In this document: positions 1-8,192 of the stretch, piece after piece
Layout: each line of letters begins with the position of its first letter
Numbering within the stretch: the stretch's first letter is position 1
Assembly: GCA_937934305.1 (NCBI GenBank)
Contig: CALHAG010000014.1
Coordinates: 53,897-117,896, forward strand
Length of the DNA stretch: 64,000 nucleotides
Direction of reading: 5' to 3'
Origin: Candidatus Caldarchaeum subterraneum
Lineage (GTDB): Archaea; Thermoproteota; Nitrososphaeria_A; Caldarchaeales; Caldarchaeaceae
Notes under the pieces: generated by a model
The model's database searches: none
Seen by the model: the letters and a program-made list of their open reading frames with translations, nothing else
What the model was told of the DNA's origin: nothing
Program-made: the position numbers and the translations under genes

Positions 1-873
1 CGCTTTTTCCAACACTGCTTTAGGGCCTTTCTTTGCGATGGATTTGTCGAGCGCCACGCTTCTAAACCATGTGAAGACATCATACCTTACATCGGGCCCG
101 AAAATCTCCTCATAGTCGAAGACCTCGCCCCGTTTCATGAGATGCGAGAGAATGGACCTGTCGCTCAGCTCAAGCCCCATCTCAAATCCATGATTATAGC
201 ATAGGTAGCCGTCTATCGCAGCGGTGGGCACCCTCTTTATCACGCCCACGGCTTTTCCGCTTTCGAGAAGAGCCAATGTCAAGCTGTTTATCTCGTTGAT
301 GAGGTCGAAGACGGTGTCATACCTTTTTCCCGTCAGCGGGTCGCGCCAGTTGAGAGGGTCTTTCTTCACCATGCTGCTGCCTGCTCTGTAGCCGAAGAAG
401 CTGCCGTCCACGATTAACAGGTCTGGTTTCCTGCTGTCGAGCAAAGTTTTCGCGACAAGTCTTTCGTAGTATGTGGTGAGGAGGTCGAGGAGCTTGAGGA
501 AAGTTTCACGCCGTGTGCTTATTCTCCCGGGGAGCTTGTCACCGAAGTATCCCTCACCATCTTCGACGGCGTCAATCCCCCGAAACATTTTGTAGGCAAC
601 AGCATACAACCCATATCTCACGCCTATTCTGTCATCGAGCGCGGGAACATCGGAGCCATCCACCACACAGACCAGCATGTCGCGCCAACGGCTCGAGTCC
701 TTTACCCTCCTGATTCCTTTTGAAAGCTCTTTCCTAACACGCTCCACCTCTTCGGAGAACCTTCTAATCTCTGGGACAAGGTTGTTGACCTCCTCCTCGA
801 CGGCTGTGAAGAACCTTTCCTGAAGCGGCTTAGGTATCTTGAGAAAGTCGGGTAACTCTTCAGCGTCTGCCAA
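1..873 (-). CDS. nurA: NurA 5'-3' nuclease (3' end beyond window)
   Basis: NurA is the nuclease partner of HerA in archaeal DNA end resection. Translating the minus strand from a TTG at 871-873 gives 291 open codons down to base 1, so the C-terminus lies outside the window. The conserved first acidic motif VVDGSDVP is at about residues 69-76, and a second acidic motif, LLIVDGSFFG, lies near residues 150-160. The start overlaps the herA stop by 14 bp, which implies translational coupling, and the adjacent HerA supports the call. The TTG start was chosen because it directly precedes the first conserved stretch. A later start is possible. Confidence 0.85.
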   Translation of the reverse strand, partial: MADAEELPDFLKIPKPLQERFFTAVEEEVNNLVPEIRRFSEEVERVRKELSKGIRRVKDSSRWRDMLVCVVDGSDVPALDDRIGVRYGLYAVAYKMFRGIDAVEDGEGYFGDKLPGRISTRRETFLKLLDLLTTYYERLVAKTLLDSRKPDLLIVDGSFFGYRAGSSMVKKDPLNWRDPLTGKRYDTVFDLINEINSLTLALLESGKAVGVIKRVPTAAIDGYLCYNHGFEMGLELSDRSILSHLMKRGEVFDYEEIFGPDVRYDVFTWFRSVALDKSIAKKGPKAVLEKA

Positions 874-2350
874 CGGTTTTCTCCTCTTCAGGTATCTCAA
901 ACGTCAGCAGCAGCGGCACAGGCGACGGATTCATCTTCCCAATCATGTAGAAATGGCCTTCGGGTAGCCTCAGCAGACTTGATGAGTCCACCAGAGTTGT
1001 GGCGAAGAATTTATCCGCCTCAGGCACATCCAGTGGATGAATTTTTCCTATGAAGAGTGTGTTGAGGTTTCTTCTGACCGCGGCGTTTATGCCAATCTCG
1101 CCCGCTATTCCCTGTGAAATCAATGTGATGGATAGGCCGTAGGACCTGCCGAGAGCCGCTATGCTCATGATAGCGCGTGTAGCATCCTCCTCTATGCCTT
1201 TCGGGTTCCATGGACAGTATTGCGGAGCCTCGTCCACCACCAAGGCGATGTTCAGCCTATTCTTCTCCTCCATCAACCGCTTCAGATAACCTACGATAGA
1301 TAGGAAGATGCTTAGCTTCTGCTCCTTCGAGCCGTAGCTCAAATCGATTGTGACAAGATGTTTTTCACGAAGCTTTGCGACAATCTCCTCAGCGGTGAGT
1401 GTGCCCAGCAGCGGCTTTATATCTTCCTCGTCGAGCATGTTCATGTAGCGTTGGGCTTTCCGCATGTATATATTGGCCCAGTAACTGGGTTGACCAGGAG
1501 ATTTACCTGGATTGTCCTCTGTAATTATCCTGTATAGCTCATTTGTTATGATTTCGAGGGCCTCGTCGGCTGTTTTCCCTCTCCATTTACCTTCTGCGAT
1601 GACCTCTTCCAGATACTCGGCTAGCTTTTGCCCGGTATTGCCTCCGCCGAAGTGGTTGACCCGCTCCAGTAGAAACGAAAGTGTGGATTCTTCGTCGAGC
1701 AGTATGTCGCCCATGTTGATGACGTCGCTGTAGTATGGCGCGTAGTCGCTGCCTTTCCAGTCAAAGATTAGGACGTCGAACCCTGATTGTCTAAGCAGCG
1801 GGATAAGCTGGTATCGGGTGAGATAGGATTTGCCTGAGCCGGTTACACCGAATACGCCGATGTGGTGGGTGATGTATTCCTTGAGCACGGGGATTTTCCA
1901 CGCGGGTGTGCCCGTGGCATAGTAGCCGAGGGTCAGCCCAGTTCCACCCATGAGCTCCATGGGGTTGAAGCTCTCGTCAAACCTGTACACCTTTGACGCT
2001 GGCGCTATTATCAGCCTGTTTGGCTTGATTGTTCCGTCTGTCACATCCCCGATGACCACGAGATGGTAGCCGAAGAATTCTTTCGCGGTGCTGGGGCCTT
2101 TACCCGTCTTCGCATAGGCTACACCGGGGTTATATACGTTTGTTTTGAGGGAGTCGTTGCTGCCCAACCCGCTGCGGCAGACCGCGAGAATCTTGTTACC
2201 GTTCCGGTTCTCGATGAGCACAAGCGTCTCGGTCGTGACCCTTGTCTCCATACCATCCTGGAGAATACACATAGCCCCATTCTCTCCACTAGGGCTAGCC
2301 ACCAACCCAATCTGCTCCAGCTTCACACTGTTCCAGTCCACTCCAGCCAA
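860..2350 (-). CDS. herA: HerA bipolar DNA helicase/translocase
   Basis: HerA is a hexameric FtsK/VirB4-like DNA-pumping ATPase that works with NurA, Mre11 and Rad50 in end resection. At 496 aa it has the usual family length. An N-terminal HAS-barrel region is followed by Walker A GVTGSGKS (168-175), Walker B ALVVDEAPQY (about 369-378) and a conserved AAVRRN arginine segment near 423-428. It lies downstream of the two purP-like genes (27-bp gap) and overlaps nurA by 14 bp, so it is the first gene of a herA-nurA unit read on the minus strand. Confidence 0.92.
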   Translation of the reverse strand: MAGVDWNSVKLEQIGLVASPSGENGAMCILQDGMETRVTTETLVLIENRNGNKILAVCRSGLGSNDSLKTNVYNPGVAYAKTGKGPSTAKEFFGYHLVVIGDVTDGTIKPNRLIIAPASKVYRFDESFNPMELMGGTGLTLGYYATGTPAWKIPVLKEYITHHIGVFGVTGSGKSYLTRYQLIPLLRQSGFDVLIFDWKGSDYAPYYSDVINMGDILLDEESTLSFLLERVNHFGGGNTGQKLAEYLEEVIAEGKWRGKTADEALEIITNELYRIITEDNPGKSPGQPSYWANIYMRKAQRYMNMLDEEDIKPLLGTLTAEEIVAKLREKHLVTIDLSYGSKEQKLSIFLSIVGYLKRLMEEKNRLNIALVVDEAPQYCPWNPKGIEEDATRAIMSIAALGRSYGLSITLISQGIAGEIGINAAVRRNLNTLFIGKIHPLDVPEADKFFATTLVDSSSLLRLPEGHFYMIGKMNPSPVPLLLTFEIPEEEKTVGRR

Positions 2351-2376
2351 TCCTCTGCATACACAGCCTATAAGGT

Positions 2377-3378
2377 TTAGCTTGTGATTTTTTCGAGACA
2401 GTTTTTCTCAGCGGCCACCTTTAGCTCATGAGCTATTCTCTCACCCATGTCCATGGGCTTGTCGAAGTAGAGGACTGAGTATGGCGAGCCTGTGCCCATG
2501 TAGACGTTTGTGCCTGCCACGATTCTGCCGGAGAACTCGAAACACTTTATCTCGAATTTGTCTGTGATTATTGTTTCGAGGCAGAAGGGGCCTATCATGG
2601 GTGTGCCGAGAGTATCTTCGACGGCTGATGCAAATTGTTCGCCGAAGCGCATGTATCGTGGGAGGAGTGATTCTCTGATGACCAAGGGCCTGTTCCCCAC
2701 GACGACGAAGCTGGGCTCAGCCAAGCCGAAGACACGTCCGTCAACATTTGTCTCGTATCGTGTATCTGCTCCGAAGACTTCAACTCTTCTGAACATTTGT
2801 GACGCGAAGTAGTGCATGTAGACGCCGACGCCTATGATGTATCGCTGGATGATGTAGGGTTGGTTGAGGTTTCTTGTTTTTGCCTCGAGCTCTTGTTTGG
2901 TGAAGGCGAGGAAATAGCCTGCTCCGCCTTTTGCTCCCGCCAGCTTGATTATCACCGGCGGCTCCGCTTCCTCGGGTGACGAATATTCCTCCGGCGTAGG
3001 TATACCTGCTTCACGGAGCAGCATCATTTTTCTTCTCTGGTCGGCCTCCACCTCGATGAGCTGTCGTGTGCCGAAAAACGGCACCTTGAAGGATTGGGCT
3101 TTCTTGGGGCCGCAGTATTCGACGAAGCTGCCATGCGGTATGAAGACGGTGTTGCGTTCAGCAAGTTTTGGTGCGAGTTTGTCCAAGGTGTCGACGGCGG
3201 CTGTGTAGATTTCGTCTATGAAGCCGAATTTTTCGTAGAATGGTTTGTTGTCTGTTAGGCAGATGGCTGCTGTCCTGAAGCCTGTTTTCTTGGCCGCGCG
3301 GAGGAGCTGGAGAGCGGTGTGGCTCGCCACCGTCGCTACCATGAGCTTCTCCACATCATAGTCTCTCACCTGCTTCAT
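2377..3378 (-). CDS. purP: PurP-like ATP-grasp ligase (FAICAR synthetase family), copy 1
   Basis: PurP makes FAICAR from AICAR, formate and ATP in archaeal purine synthesis. The 333-aa protein has the family layout: an N-terminal pre-ATP-grasp domain starting VATVASHTALQLL (about 16-28), then an ATP-grasp domain with VIIKLAGAKGGAGYF (about 141-155) and a metal-binding C-terminal segment KCFEFSGRIVAGTN (about 276-289). Its ATG overlaps the stop of the second purP-like gene by 4 bp (3375-3378), so the two are co-transcribed. Archaea often keep several PurP paralogues, so which copy is the real FAICAR synthetase cannot be told from sequence alone. Confidence 0.8.
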   Translation of the reverse strand: MKQVRDYDVEKLMVATVASHTALQLLRAAKKTGFRTAAICLTDNKPFYEKFGFIDEIYTAAVDTLDKLAPKLAERNTVFIPHGSFVEYCGPKKAQSFKVPFFGTRQLIEVEADQRRKMMLLREAGIPTPEEYSSPEEAEPPVIIKLAGAKGGAGYFLAFTKQELEAKTRNLNQPYIIQRYIIGVGVYMHYFASQMFRRVEVFGADTRYETNVDGRVFGLAEPSFVVVGNRPLVIRESLLPRYMRFGEQFASAVEDTLGTPMIGPFCLETIITDKFEIKCFEFSGRIVAGTNVYMGTGSPYSVLYFDKPMDMGERIAHELKVAAEKNCLEKITS

Positions 3379-4400
3379 GTTGTAACCCTTGACAACATGT
3401 TTTGCTCTACCGCTTCCCTAATCTCCATCGCAATCCTACGCCCCATGGTAACAGGTCTTCCGTGGTAGAGCTTGCTATACTGGCCGCCGAACCCGATGTA
3501 GACGTTGGTGCCTCCGCCAATCCGTGGAGCCACGTCATAGACCACGAGGTCAAGCTCAGGAGTGACTAGAAACTGTAGCGTAAAGGGCCCTATCACACCC
3601 GGCGGAACCAGTCGTCTACATGCTTCCACGAATTTTTCGCCGATTGCGAAGACTTTTTCGAGGAGGCTTTCGCGGATGGTCGCGGGCTCGTGGCCCACTT
3701 CGATGTAGCGGATGAGGGGGTTGAGCTCCAGCTGTTCCGCTGCTGCCAGTCTGATGACGCCGTCGAGGTTGCTCTGTATCCGCCTGTCTATGCTGTGAAG
3801 CTCAAGCCTGCCTCTGACCACGCTGTGGAAAAAGTTTGCGTTGAAATGTGCACCGAGGACAAGCTCCTCCACAGAGACCCGCTCCAGAGACTTTTCGTCG
3901 ATAAGCCCCTTCGCAACCATGTCTCCCAGCTTCTTCTCCAAATTCTTCCTATCACTCGCTATGAAGAAGGCGCGTTCAAACGGTCTCCCAAGCTCGGGCA
4001 GCTTAACCATCACCGGGCCATCAACCTTCTCTAGCCGATATGTCCGCGGCCTCCTTATCCCAGCTGCATCGAGCAGCCTGTAGTAGCTGGCTTCGCCGAC
4101 ACGCTCCTCCCATCTCAGCAGAAACCGGTTGCCGAAAACAGGTATCTTGAATTTTTTCTCTATTTTGTCGTAGCCGACGTAGACGGCGAAGCTCCTGTTA
4201 GGCACAAACACGCTGTCAACAAGCTTCTCCAAAACATGGTCGTCGATGATTTCGCTGAACTCGTCGACCAGCACAAGCTCATCCACCACAGGAAACATTT
4301 GATAGGCTTTTTCACGGCCTCTTTTCGCGACTGCGACAGTCCTAAACCCCTCCTCACGAGCGCCATCCAACACATCAAGCGCGCTGTGACTCGCCAACAC
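3375..4400 (-). CDS. PurP-like ATP-grasp ligase, copy 2
   Basis: This is a 341-aa paralogue of the next gene with the same order of motifs: N-terminal LASHSALDVLDGA, central VMVKLPELG, and a C-terminal metal segment VVYDVAPRIGGGTNVYIGFG. The glycine-rich ATP loop differs (LPELGRPFERAFF replaces LAGAKGGAGYF), which hints at a changed substrate or reduced catalysis. The GTG start at 4398-4400 gives an N-terminus about 15 residues shorter than copy 1. The frame stays open upstream only for eight codons, to the in-frame TGA of the E2-like gene, and none of those codons is a normal start. The N-terminus is therefore short or starts at a non-standard codon. Confidence 0.72.
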   Translation of the reverse strand: MLASHSALDVLDGAREEGFRTVAVAKRGREKAYQMFPVVDELVLVDEFSEIIDDHVLEKLVDSVFVPNRSFAVYVGYDKIEKKFKIPVFGNRFLLRWEERVGEASYYRLLDAAGIRRPRTYRLEKVDGPVMVKLPELGRPFERAFFIASDRKNLEKKLGDMVAKGLIDEKSLERVSVEELVLGAHFNANFFHSVVRGRLELHSIDRRIQSNLDGVIRLAAAEQLELNPLIRYIEVGHEPATIRESLLEKVFAIGEKFVEACRRLVPPGVIGPFTLQFLVTPELDLVVYDVAPRIGGGTNVYIGFGGQYSKLYHGRPVTMGRRIAMEIREAVEQNMLSRVTT

Positions 4401-4424
4401 GGAGATAGCTGAAACCGTCGCTGC

Positions 4425-5075
4425 TCACCCCTCAGCCACTGATTCGAGCTGATGCTTTATCTCGGCTAAGAACCTGGCGGCGGGAGCTCCGTCGGCGGCG
4501 CGATGGTCAAAGACAAGTGTGAGGTATCCACGGTATCCATTTCCCGTGTTTTTTATTGCGCCGACTCCGAGAATCGCGATGTCTGGTGGGTTGATTATCG
4601 GCGTGAAATAGGTTACGCCTAGGTGTCCGAGGTTGGAGACTGTGAAGCCATGGCCCGCGAGCTCGTTCAACGTTATCGTTCCCTTGACAGCCTTGTCGAC
4701 GAGGGCCCTTAGCTCAGCCTCGACTTCGCCGACGGTCTTCTTATCAACGTTTCTGACTGTGGGTGCGTAGAGGCCCCGCGGCGTATCAACAGCCACAGCT
4801 ATGTTAACCTCGTCAAGCATCCTTATCTCATCGCCCTCTATGTTGGCGTTAAACTCGCCGTGAACAGTGAGCGCCGAGGCAGCACACTTAACCACGTAAG
4901 CGGTTATGCTTGGACTCTTTTCACCAAATTTTTCCCGAGCCCCGTGATAGGCCATCATCAGCGGCCCAGCATCATACTCCGTCATCAACGCGACGGGTAG
5001 GCTGTTCCGAAAACTGTAGCCAAGCCTTTCCGCAACCGCTTTCCGCAACCCAGAAAGCTTAACAACCCTAACCAC
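4425..5075 (-). CDS. 2-oxoacid dehydrogenase E2 catalytic domain, stand-alone
   Basis: This matches only the C-terminal acyltransferase domain of dihydrolipoamide acyltransferase. It begins with the usual VKLSGLRKAVAERL entry and ends with the catalytic FDHRAADGAPAARFL (His and Asp of HRxxDG). No lipoyl or E1/E3-binding domain precedes it. The open frame reaches 5132, but the family starts at the RKAVAER helix, so the GTG at 5073-5075 (217 aa) is preferred. It leads a minus-strand run with the purP-like genes. E1 subunits and a separate lipoyl-domain protein lie at 60448-62692, so the functional E2 may be split over two proteins. Whether these parts work together is inference. Confidence 0.75.
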   Translation of the reverse strand: MVRVVKLSGLRKAVAERLGYSFRNSLPVALMTEYDAGPLMMAYHGAREKFGEKSPSITAYVVKCAASALTVHGEFNANIEGDEIRMLDEVNIAVAVDTPRGLYAPTVRNVDKKTVGEVEAELRALVDKAVKGTITLNELAGHGFTVSNLGHLGVTYFTPIINPPDIAILGVGAIKNTGNGYRGYLTLVFDHRAADGAPAARFLAEIKHQLESVAEG

Positions 5076-5230
5076 AGCCCCAGTCACGAACAGGCCAATA
5101 AAAGAGTTTGCATATCGGCGACACATCATCACGCGGCAAACCAGAGATAGTTAGCGAAGACCCGACACGGATGCTGTTGAGAAAATCTACCTTCCCACGG
5201 CTTTTGCCAAAAGTCAGTAGTTGGAAAAAT

Positions 5231-5240
5231 GTTATAATCC
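5231..5240 (+). promoter_or_regulatory. TATA-like box for the small ORF at 5264
   Basis: The A/T-rich stretch GTTATAATCC lies about 25-30 bp before the ATG at 5264, the spacing expected for an archaeal TATA box with a leaderless or near-leaderless transcript. Confidence 0.4.
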
Positions 5241-5263
5241 AGCGTTTATGCGGGATAGATGCA

Positions 5264-5371
5264 ATGTGCCACTGCATGAGCGAGGAAGAGTATGAGGCTA
5301 TGCTGAAGAGGATAAGGGAGGCTTCGAAGAAAACTGTTCAGGAGCCGGCGGTCATCACGGTTAAGGCATAG
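5264..5371 (+). CDS. Small 35-residue hypothetical protein
   Basis: A short frame starts MCHCMSEEEYEAML and ends at a TAG at 5369-5371. The first residues hold two Cys and one His (CHC). The rest is a charged helix (EEEYEAMLKRIREASKK) followed by a short hydrophobic tail. A good TATA-like box precedes it, and the frame is bounded by the divergent E2 gene and the convergent RNase HI gene, overlapping the latter by 11 bp. I do not recognise the family. Support is the promoter spacing and the helix-like composition only. The longer in-frame extension back to 5108 runs through the start of the opposite-strand E2 gene and was not used. Confidence 0.4.
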   Translation: MCHCMSEEEYEAMLKRIREASKKTVQEPAVITVKA

Positions 5372-5777
5372 CCTCATCGATGGCTTGGTTGGCCAACCTG
5401 TCGGCCTCCCAATTTTTTTCCCTATCTACATGGGTGATGGTAAACTCTTCGAAACGGGTTATCAGTTGTTGTAGTTTTTGGTGGAGAGCTGAGAGCTTGG
5501 TGTTCCGTATTTTGTAGGTGCCGTTGACCTGTTTGACGAGGAGTTCGCTGTCGCTGTAAACATGGGCTTTTTTGACGCCGAGCTGTAGCGCTTTCTCCAA
5601 TGACTTGATTAATGCATGGTATTCTGCTTGGTTGTTGGTCGCCACTCCGATGTGTTGCCGGTGTTTGAATGATTGTTCTCCGATTTTGATTATGTAGCCT
5701 ATGCCAGCGGGTCCAGGGTTGCCTCTGGAAGCGCCGTCGACATAGATTTCTGCTTCATGTGACAAGGGGCTAGGCAC
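5361..5777 (-). CDS. rnhA: Ribonuclease HI
   Basis: RNase HI cleaves the RNA strand of RNA/DNA hybrids. The 138-aa protein has the catalytic carboxylates in order: YVDGASRGNPGPAG (Asp), NNQAEYHAL (Glu), VYSDSELLVKQ (Asp), and the C-terminal ADRLAN (Asp). The long basic hybrid-binding loop of E. coli RNase HI is missing, as in archaeal and stand-alone bacterial relatives such as Sulfolobus RNase HI. Its start overlaps the 3' end of rpl10e by 8 bp, so the two are co-transcribed from the divergent promoter near 6305. Confidence 0.92.
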   Translation of the reverse strand: MPSPLSHEAEIYVDGASRGNPGPAGIGYIIKIGEQSFKHRQHIGVATNNQAEYHALIKSLEKALQLGVKKAHVYSDSELLVKQVNGTYKIRNTKLSALHQKLQQLITRFEEFTITHVDREKNWEADRLANQAIDEAMP

Positions 5778-6273
5778 TCTGGGCGAGAACCTTCTCCACG
5801 ATGTAGTATTTCTTGGGCAGTTTCTTCGCAGCGAGCTCGAGGGCCTCTCGGGCCGCTCTCACACCATCGGCGTAGGTGAGGAGTCTAAACACAGGTTCAC
5901 CCATCTCGACACGTGCAGCTCTTCCAATCGGTTTTCCGAAAGCCCTCCTCATACCCTCCTGCAGCCTATCTGCATGCGCCCCGAAAATCATCTTGTTCTC
6001 GCGGAGAACATGGTGAGGATGGGCCGTGACCTCGAGGTAAAACCTGTCGTTAAGCTTCTCCGTCAAATACTTGTTGACAGCTATGCGGGCCGACTCGATT
6101 GCGACGTCACGTATCTGCAAATCTGTCTCCGGAACCAGCAAAAGCTCGTGGGTGTAGTCGCTGCGATAGACACCGGCGTTGTATTTGGTTATTCGGGACG
6201 GTGGCGGGCCGTGGATGTACTCCACACGGGCGTAGGTCATCCCCTCGGGCCTACGGTAGTTCTTCGCCTTCAT
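5770..6273 (-). CDS. rpl10e: 50S ribosomal protein L10e (uL16 family)
   Basis: This 167-aa protein is the archaeal/eukaryotic L10e, homologous to bacterial L16. It sits near the peptidyl-transferase centre and helps tRNA accommodation. Recognisable segments are the N-terminal KNYRRPEGMTYARVEYI, the basic HPHHVLRENKMIFGAHADRL in the middle, and a C-terminal helix. Length is typical. It precedes rnhA with an 8-bp overlap. Confidence 0.95.
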   Translation of the reverse strand: MKAKNYRRPEGMTYARVEYIHGPPPSRITKYNAGVYRSDYTHELLLVPETDLQIRDVAIESARIAVNKYLTEKLNDRFYLEVTAHPHHVLRENKMIFGAHADRLQEGMRRAFGKPIGRAARVEMGEPVFRLLTYADGVRAAREALELAAKKLPKKYYIVEKVLAQSA

Positions 6274-6300
6274 GACCCGGGTAATAAGAGCCTGCTCCGC

Positions 6301-6330
6301 TATAAGAGCTTACACACGCTTTTATATATC
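6301..6330. promoter_or_regulatory. Divergent promoter region rpl10e / tldD
   Basis: On the plus strand TTTATATATC at 6321-6330 lies about 22-30 bp before the GTG of tldD at 6351. On the minus strand a TATA-like CTCTTATA (complement of 6301-6308) lies about 28-35 bp before the rpl10e ATG. Both transcripts would be nearly leaderless. Confidence 0.55.
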
Positions 6331-6350
6331 TCGCTCATCACCTGATTAGG

Positions 6351-7808
6351 GTGTCTGGGTCGATGGATGTGGAGGATTTGTTGGAGTTTGTTTTGAAGAG
6401 GGGTGGTGAGCTGGGGGCTTCATATGTTGAGGCACGGTTTCAACGGGATCATCAGTCGCAAATTGTTTTGAAGAACGGTGTCCCGGAGGTGTCGGCGGAT
6501 GTTGTCGAGAGGGGAGTGAGTGTCCGTCTTCTCTACCGAGGTAGCCTCGGCTTCGCATATGTCAACCAGCTTGACAGAGCGTCTCTGAGGAAGGCTGTTG
6601 CGGCTGCGTTCGACATGGCCAAGGCAGCGGCCACGAGGTCACAGGATGTCAAGATGTCGGAGGAGAAGCTTGTCAAAGCCTCTGACATCAAGAGGCCGAG
6701 GATACGCTATGATGATGTGGATAACAGGGATAAGATTGAGCTGTTGAAGGAGGCTGATGCTGCGGGTGTCGAGGCGGCTGATAAGCTGGGCGTCAAACTT
6801 GTCTCACGCTTCATCGAGTTAGGGAAATGGAGCACCGAGAAGCATGTGGTCAACAGCGACGGCGGAGACGTCAGATTCACAGTTGAACGCGCCACAGCCA
6901 ACTACATCATCACAGCTTATCACCCTCAGCGCGGCGTTGTCCAGCGGTTTGAAAACCTCGGAGAATCCTCTGGCTGGGAGGCGGTTGAGAGATGGGACCT
7001 GCCCGGTAGACTGGCTGAGGAGGCCCGTGACATTTCAAAGGCTTTGCTGAAGGGTGTTGAGCCGCCGCGGGAGCCTGTGGACGTGGTTCTCGGTTCCGAG
7101 ATTGTGGGGCTTGTCTGTCACGAGTCATGCGGCCACCCAGGTGAGGCGGATAGGATGCTGGGCAGAGAAGCTGCGCAGGCTGGTGAAACCTATGTCAAGC
7201 CCGAGCTTTTAGGCACAAGGATAGGCAGCGAACATGTCACGGTTGTGGATGACCCGAGGCTTCCACGCTCCTTCGGATACTATCTCTACGACGACGAATG
7301 CGTCGCCACGTCTGAACGCGTATTGATTGACAAAGGTGTTTTGAGCGGTTTGCTTCACAACCGTGAAACAGCGGCCGAGCTGGGCACACACAGCAACGGC
7401 GCCTCACGGGCCAACAGCTACAGCAAAGAACCAATTGTCCGCATGGCCAACACCTACCTCAAACCCGGCGACCACAGCCTCGAAGAACTCTTCGAAATCA
7501 TGCGCAACGGCGTCTACATCAAATCCTATCAAGAATGGAACATCGACGACAGGCGGTGGAACCAGCGCTATGTCGGCGTCGTCGCATACAGGGTCAGAGA
7601 CGGAAAGCTCGCAGAAATGATAAGGGACCCGGTGGTTGACTTGACGACGAAGGGCCTCTGGTCCTCTGTCAAAGCTGTTGCCGATGACCTCAAGTTCTAC
7701 GCAGGCTACTGTGGAAAAGGAGACCCGATGCAGGGAATACCTGTGTGGTTCGGTGGGCCATCAGTTCTGTTGAGCAGTGTCAGGCTTGGTGTTAGGAGGC
7801 CTGCGTAG
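6351..7808 (+). CDS. tldD: TldD-family metalloprotease
   Basis: TldD with TldE forms a zinc protease that degrades unfolded peptides and matures some peptides. The 485-aa protein carries the TldD zinc motif HESCGHPGE (HExxxH) at about residues 259-267, a marker that separates TldD from the non-catalytic TldE. Downstream blocks such as GTRIGSEHVTVVDDP and the C-terminal GYCGKGDPMQG (metal-ligand region) are also typical. No tldE gene follows here; the next gene, 2 bp away, is a PDCD5-like protein. The start is the GTG at 6351, though an ATG at 6363 is in frame and also possible. Confidence 0.9.
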   Translation: MSGSMDVEDLLEFVLKRGGELGASYVEARFQRDHQSQIVLKNGVPEVSADVVERGVSVRLLYRGSLGFAYVNQLDRASLRKAVAAAFDMAKAAATRSQDVKMSEEKLVKASDIKRPRIRYDDVDNRDKIELLKEADAAGVEAADKLGVKLVSRFIELGKWSTEKHVVNSDGGDVRFTVERATANYIITAYHPQRGVVQRFENLGESSGWEAVERWDLPGRLAEEARDISKALLKGVEPPREPVDVVLGSEIVGLVCHESCGHPGEADRMLGREAAQAGETYVKPELLGTRIGSEHVTVVDDPRLPRSFGYYLYDDECVATSERVLIDKGVLSGLLHNRETAAELGTHSNGASRANSYSKEPIVRMANTYLKPGDHSLEELFEIMRNGVYIKSYQEWNIDDRRWNQRYVGVVAYRVRDGKLAEMIRDPVVDLTTKGLWSSVKAVADDLKFYAGYCGKGDPMQGIPVWFGGPSVLLSSVRLGVRRPA

Positions 7809-7810
7809 CC

Positions 7811-8188
7811 TTGTCCGAAGACCTTGAGCTGAAGCGGCTTAAGCTGAAGAAGATGATGCAGCTCGCCTCGATGGTGGGGCAGGTGAAAGCCGAGCAGCAG
7901 CCCAAACCCGCATCAGCTGAAACACCTCTTGAAGTGGTTAAGAAGCATCTGGGCCCCCGAGGAGACGAGGTGCTGCAGGCCGCGTATGAGCAATATCCCC
8001 GAGAAACCGCGGCAATAGTTGAGAAGCTCGCCCAGCTCATCAAATTGGGCCAGATAACAGAGCCCATTGATGGAGGAGAACTCTACAACCTTTTCCGAAG
8101 CCTCGGCCTAAGAATAAAACTCGAAACAAAGATAACGTATGTAAAAAGGGGAGAGGCAAAAGATTTGAAGGAATTGTTTAAGCAGTAG
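7811..8188 (+). CDS. PDCD5/TFAR19-like DNA-binding protein
   Basis: The 125-aa protein has the PDCD5 layout: a charged N-terminal helix (LELKRLKLKKMMQLA), a three-helix core with KKHLGPRGDEVLQAAYEQYPRETA, then VEKLAQLIKLGQI and PIDGGELYNLF, and a basic tail. Archaeal PDCD5 proteins are small DNA-binding proteins of uncertain role. The match is at family level and somewhat diverged. It starts at a TTG 2 bp after tldD and is probably co-transcribed with it. Confidence 0.7.
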   Translation: MSEDLELKRLKLKKMMQLASMVGQVKAEQQPKPASAETPLEVVKKHLGPRGDEVLQAAYEQYPRETAAIVEKLAQLIKLGQITEPIDGGELYNLFRSLGLRIKLETKITYVKRGEAKDLKELFKQ

Positions 8189-8192
8189 GCTT

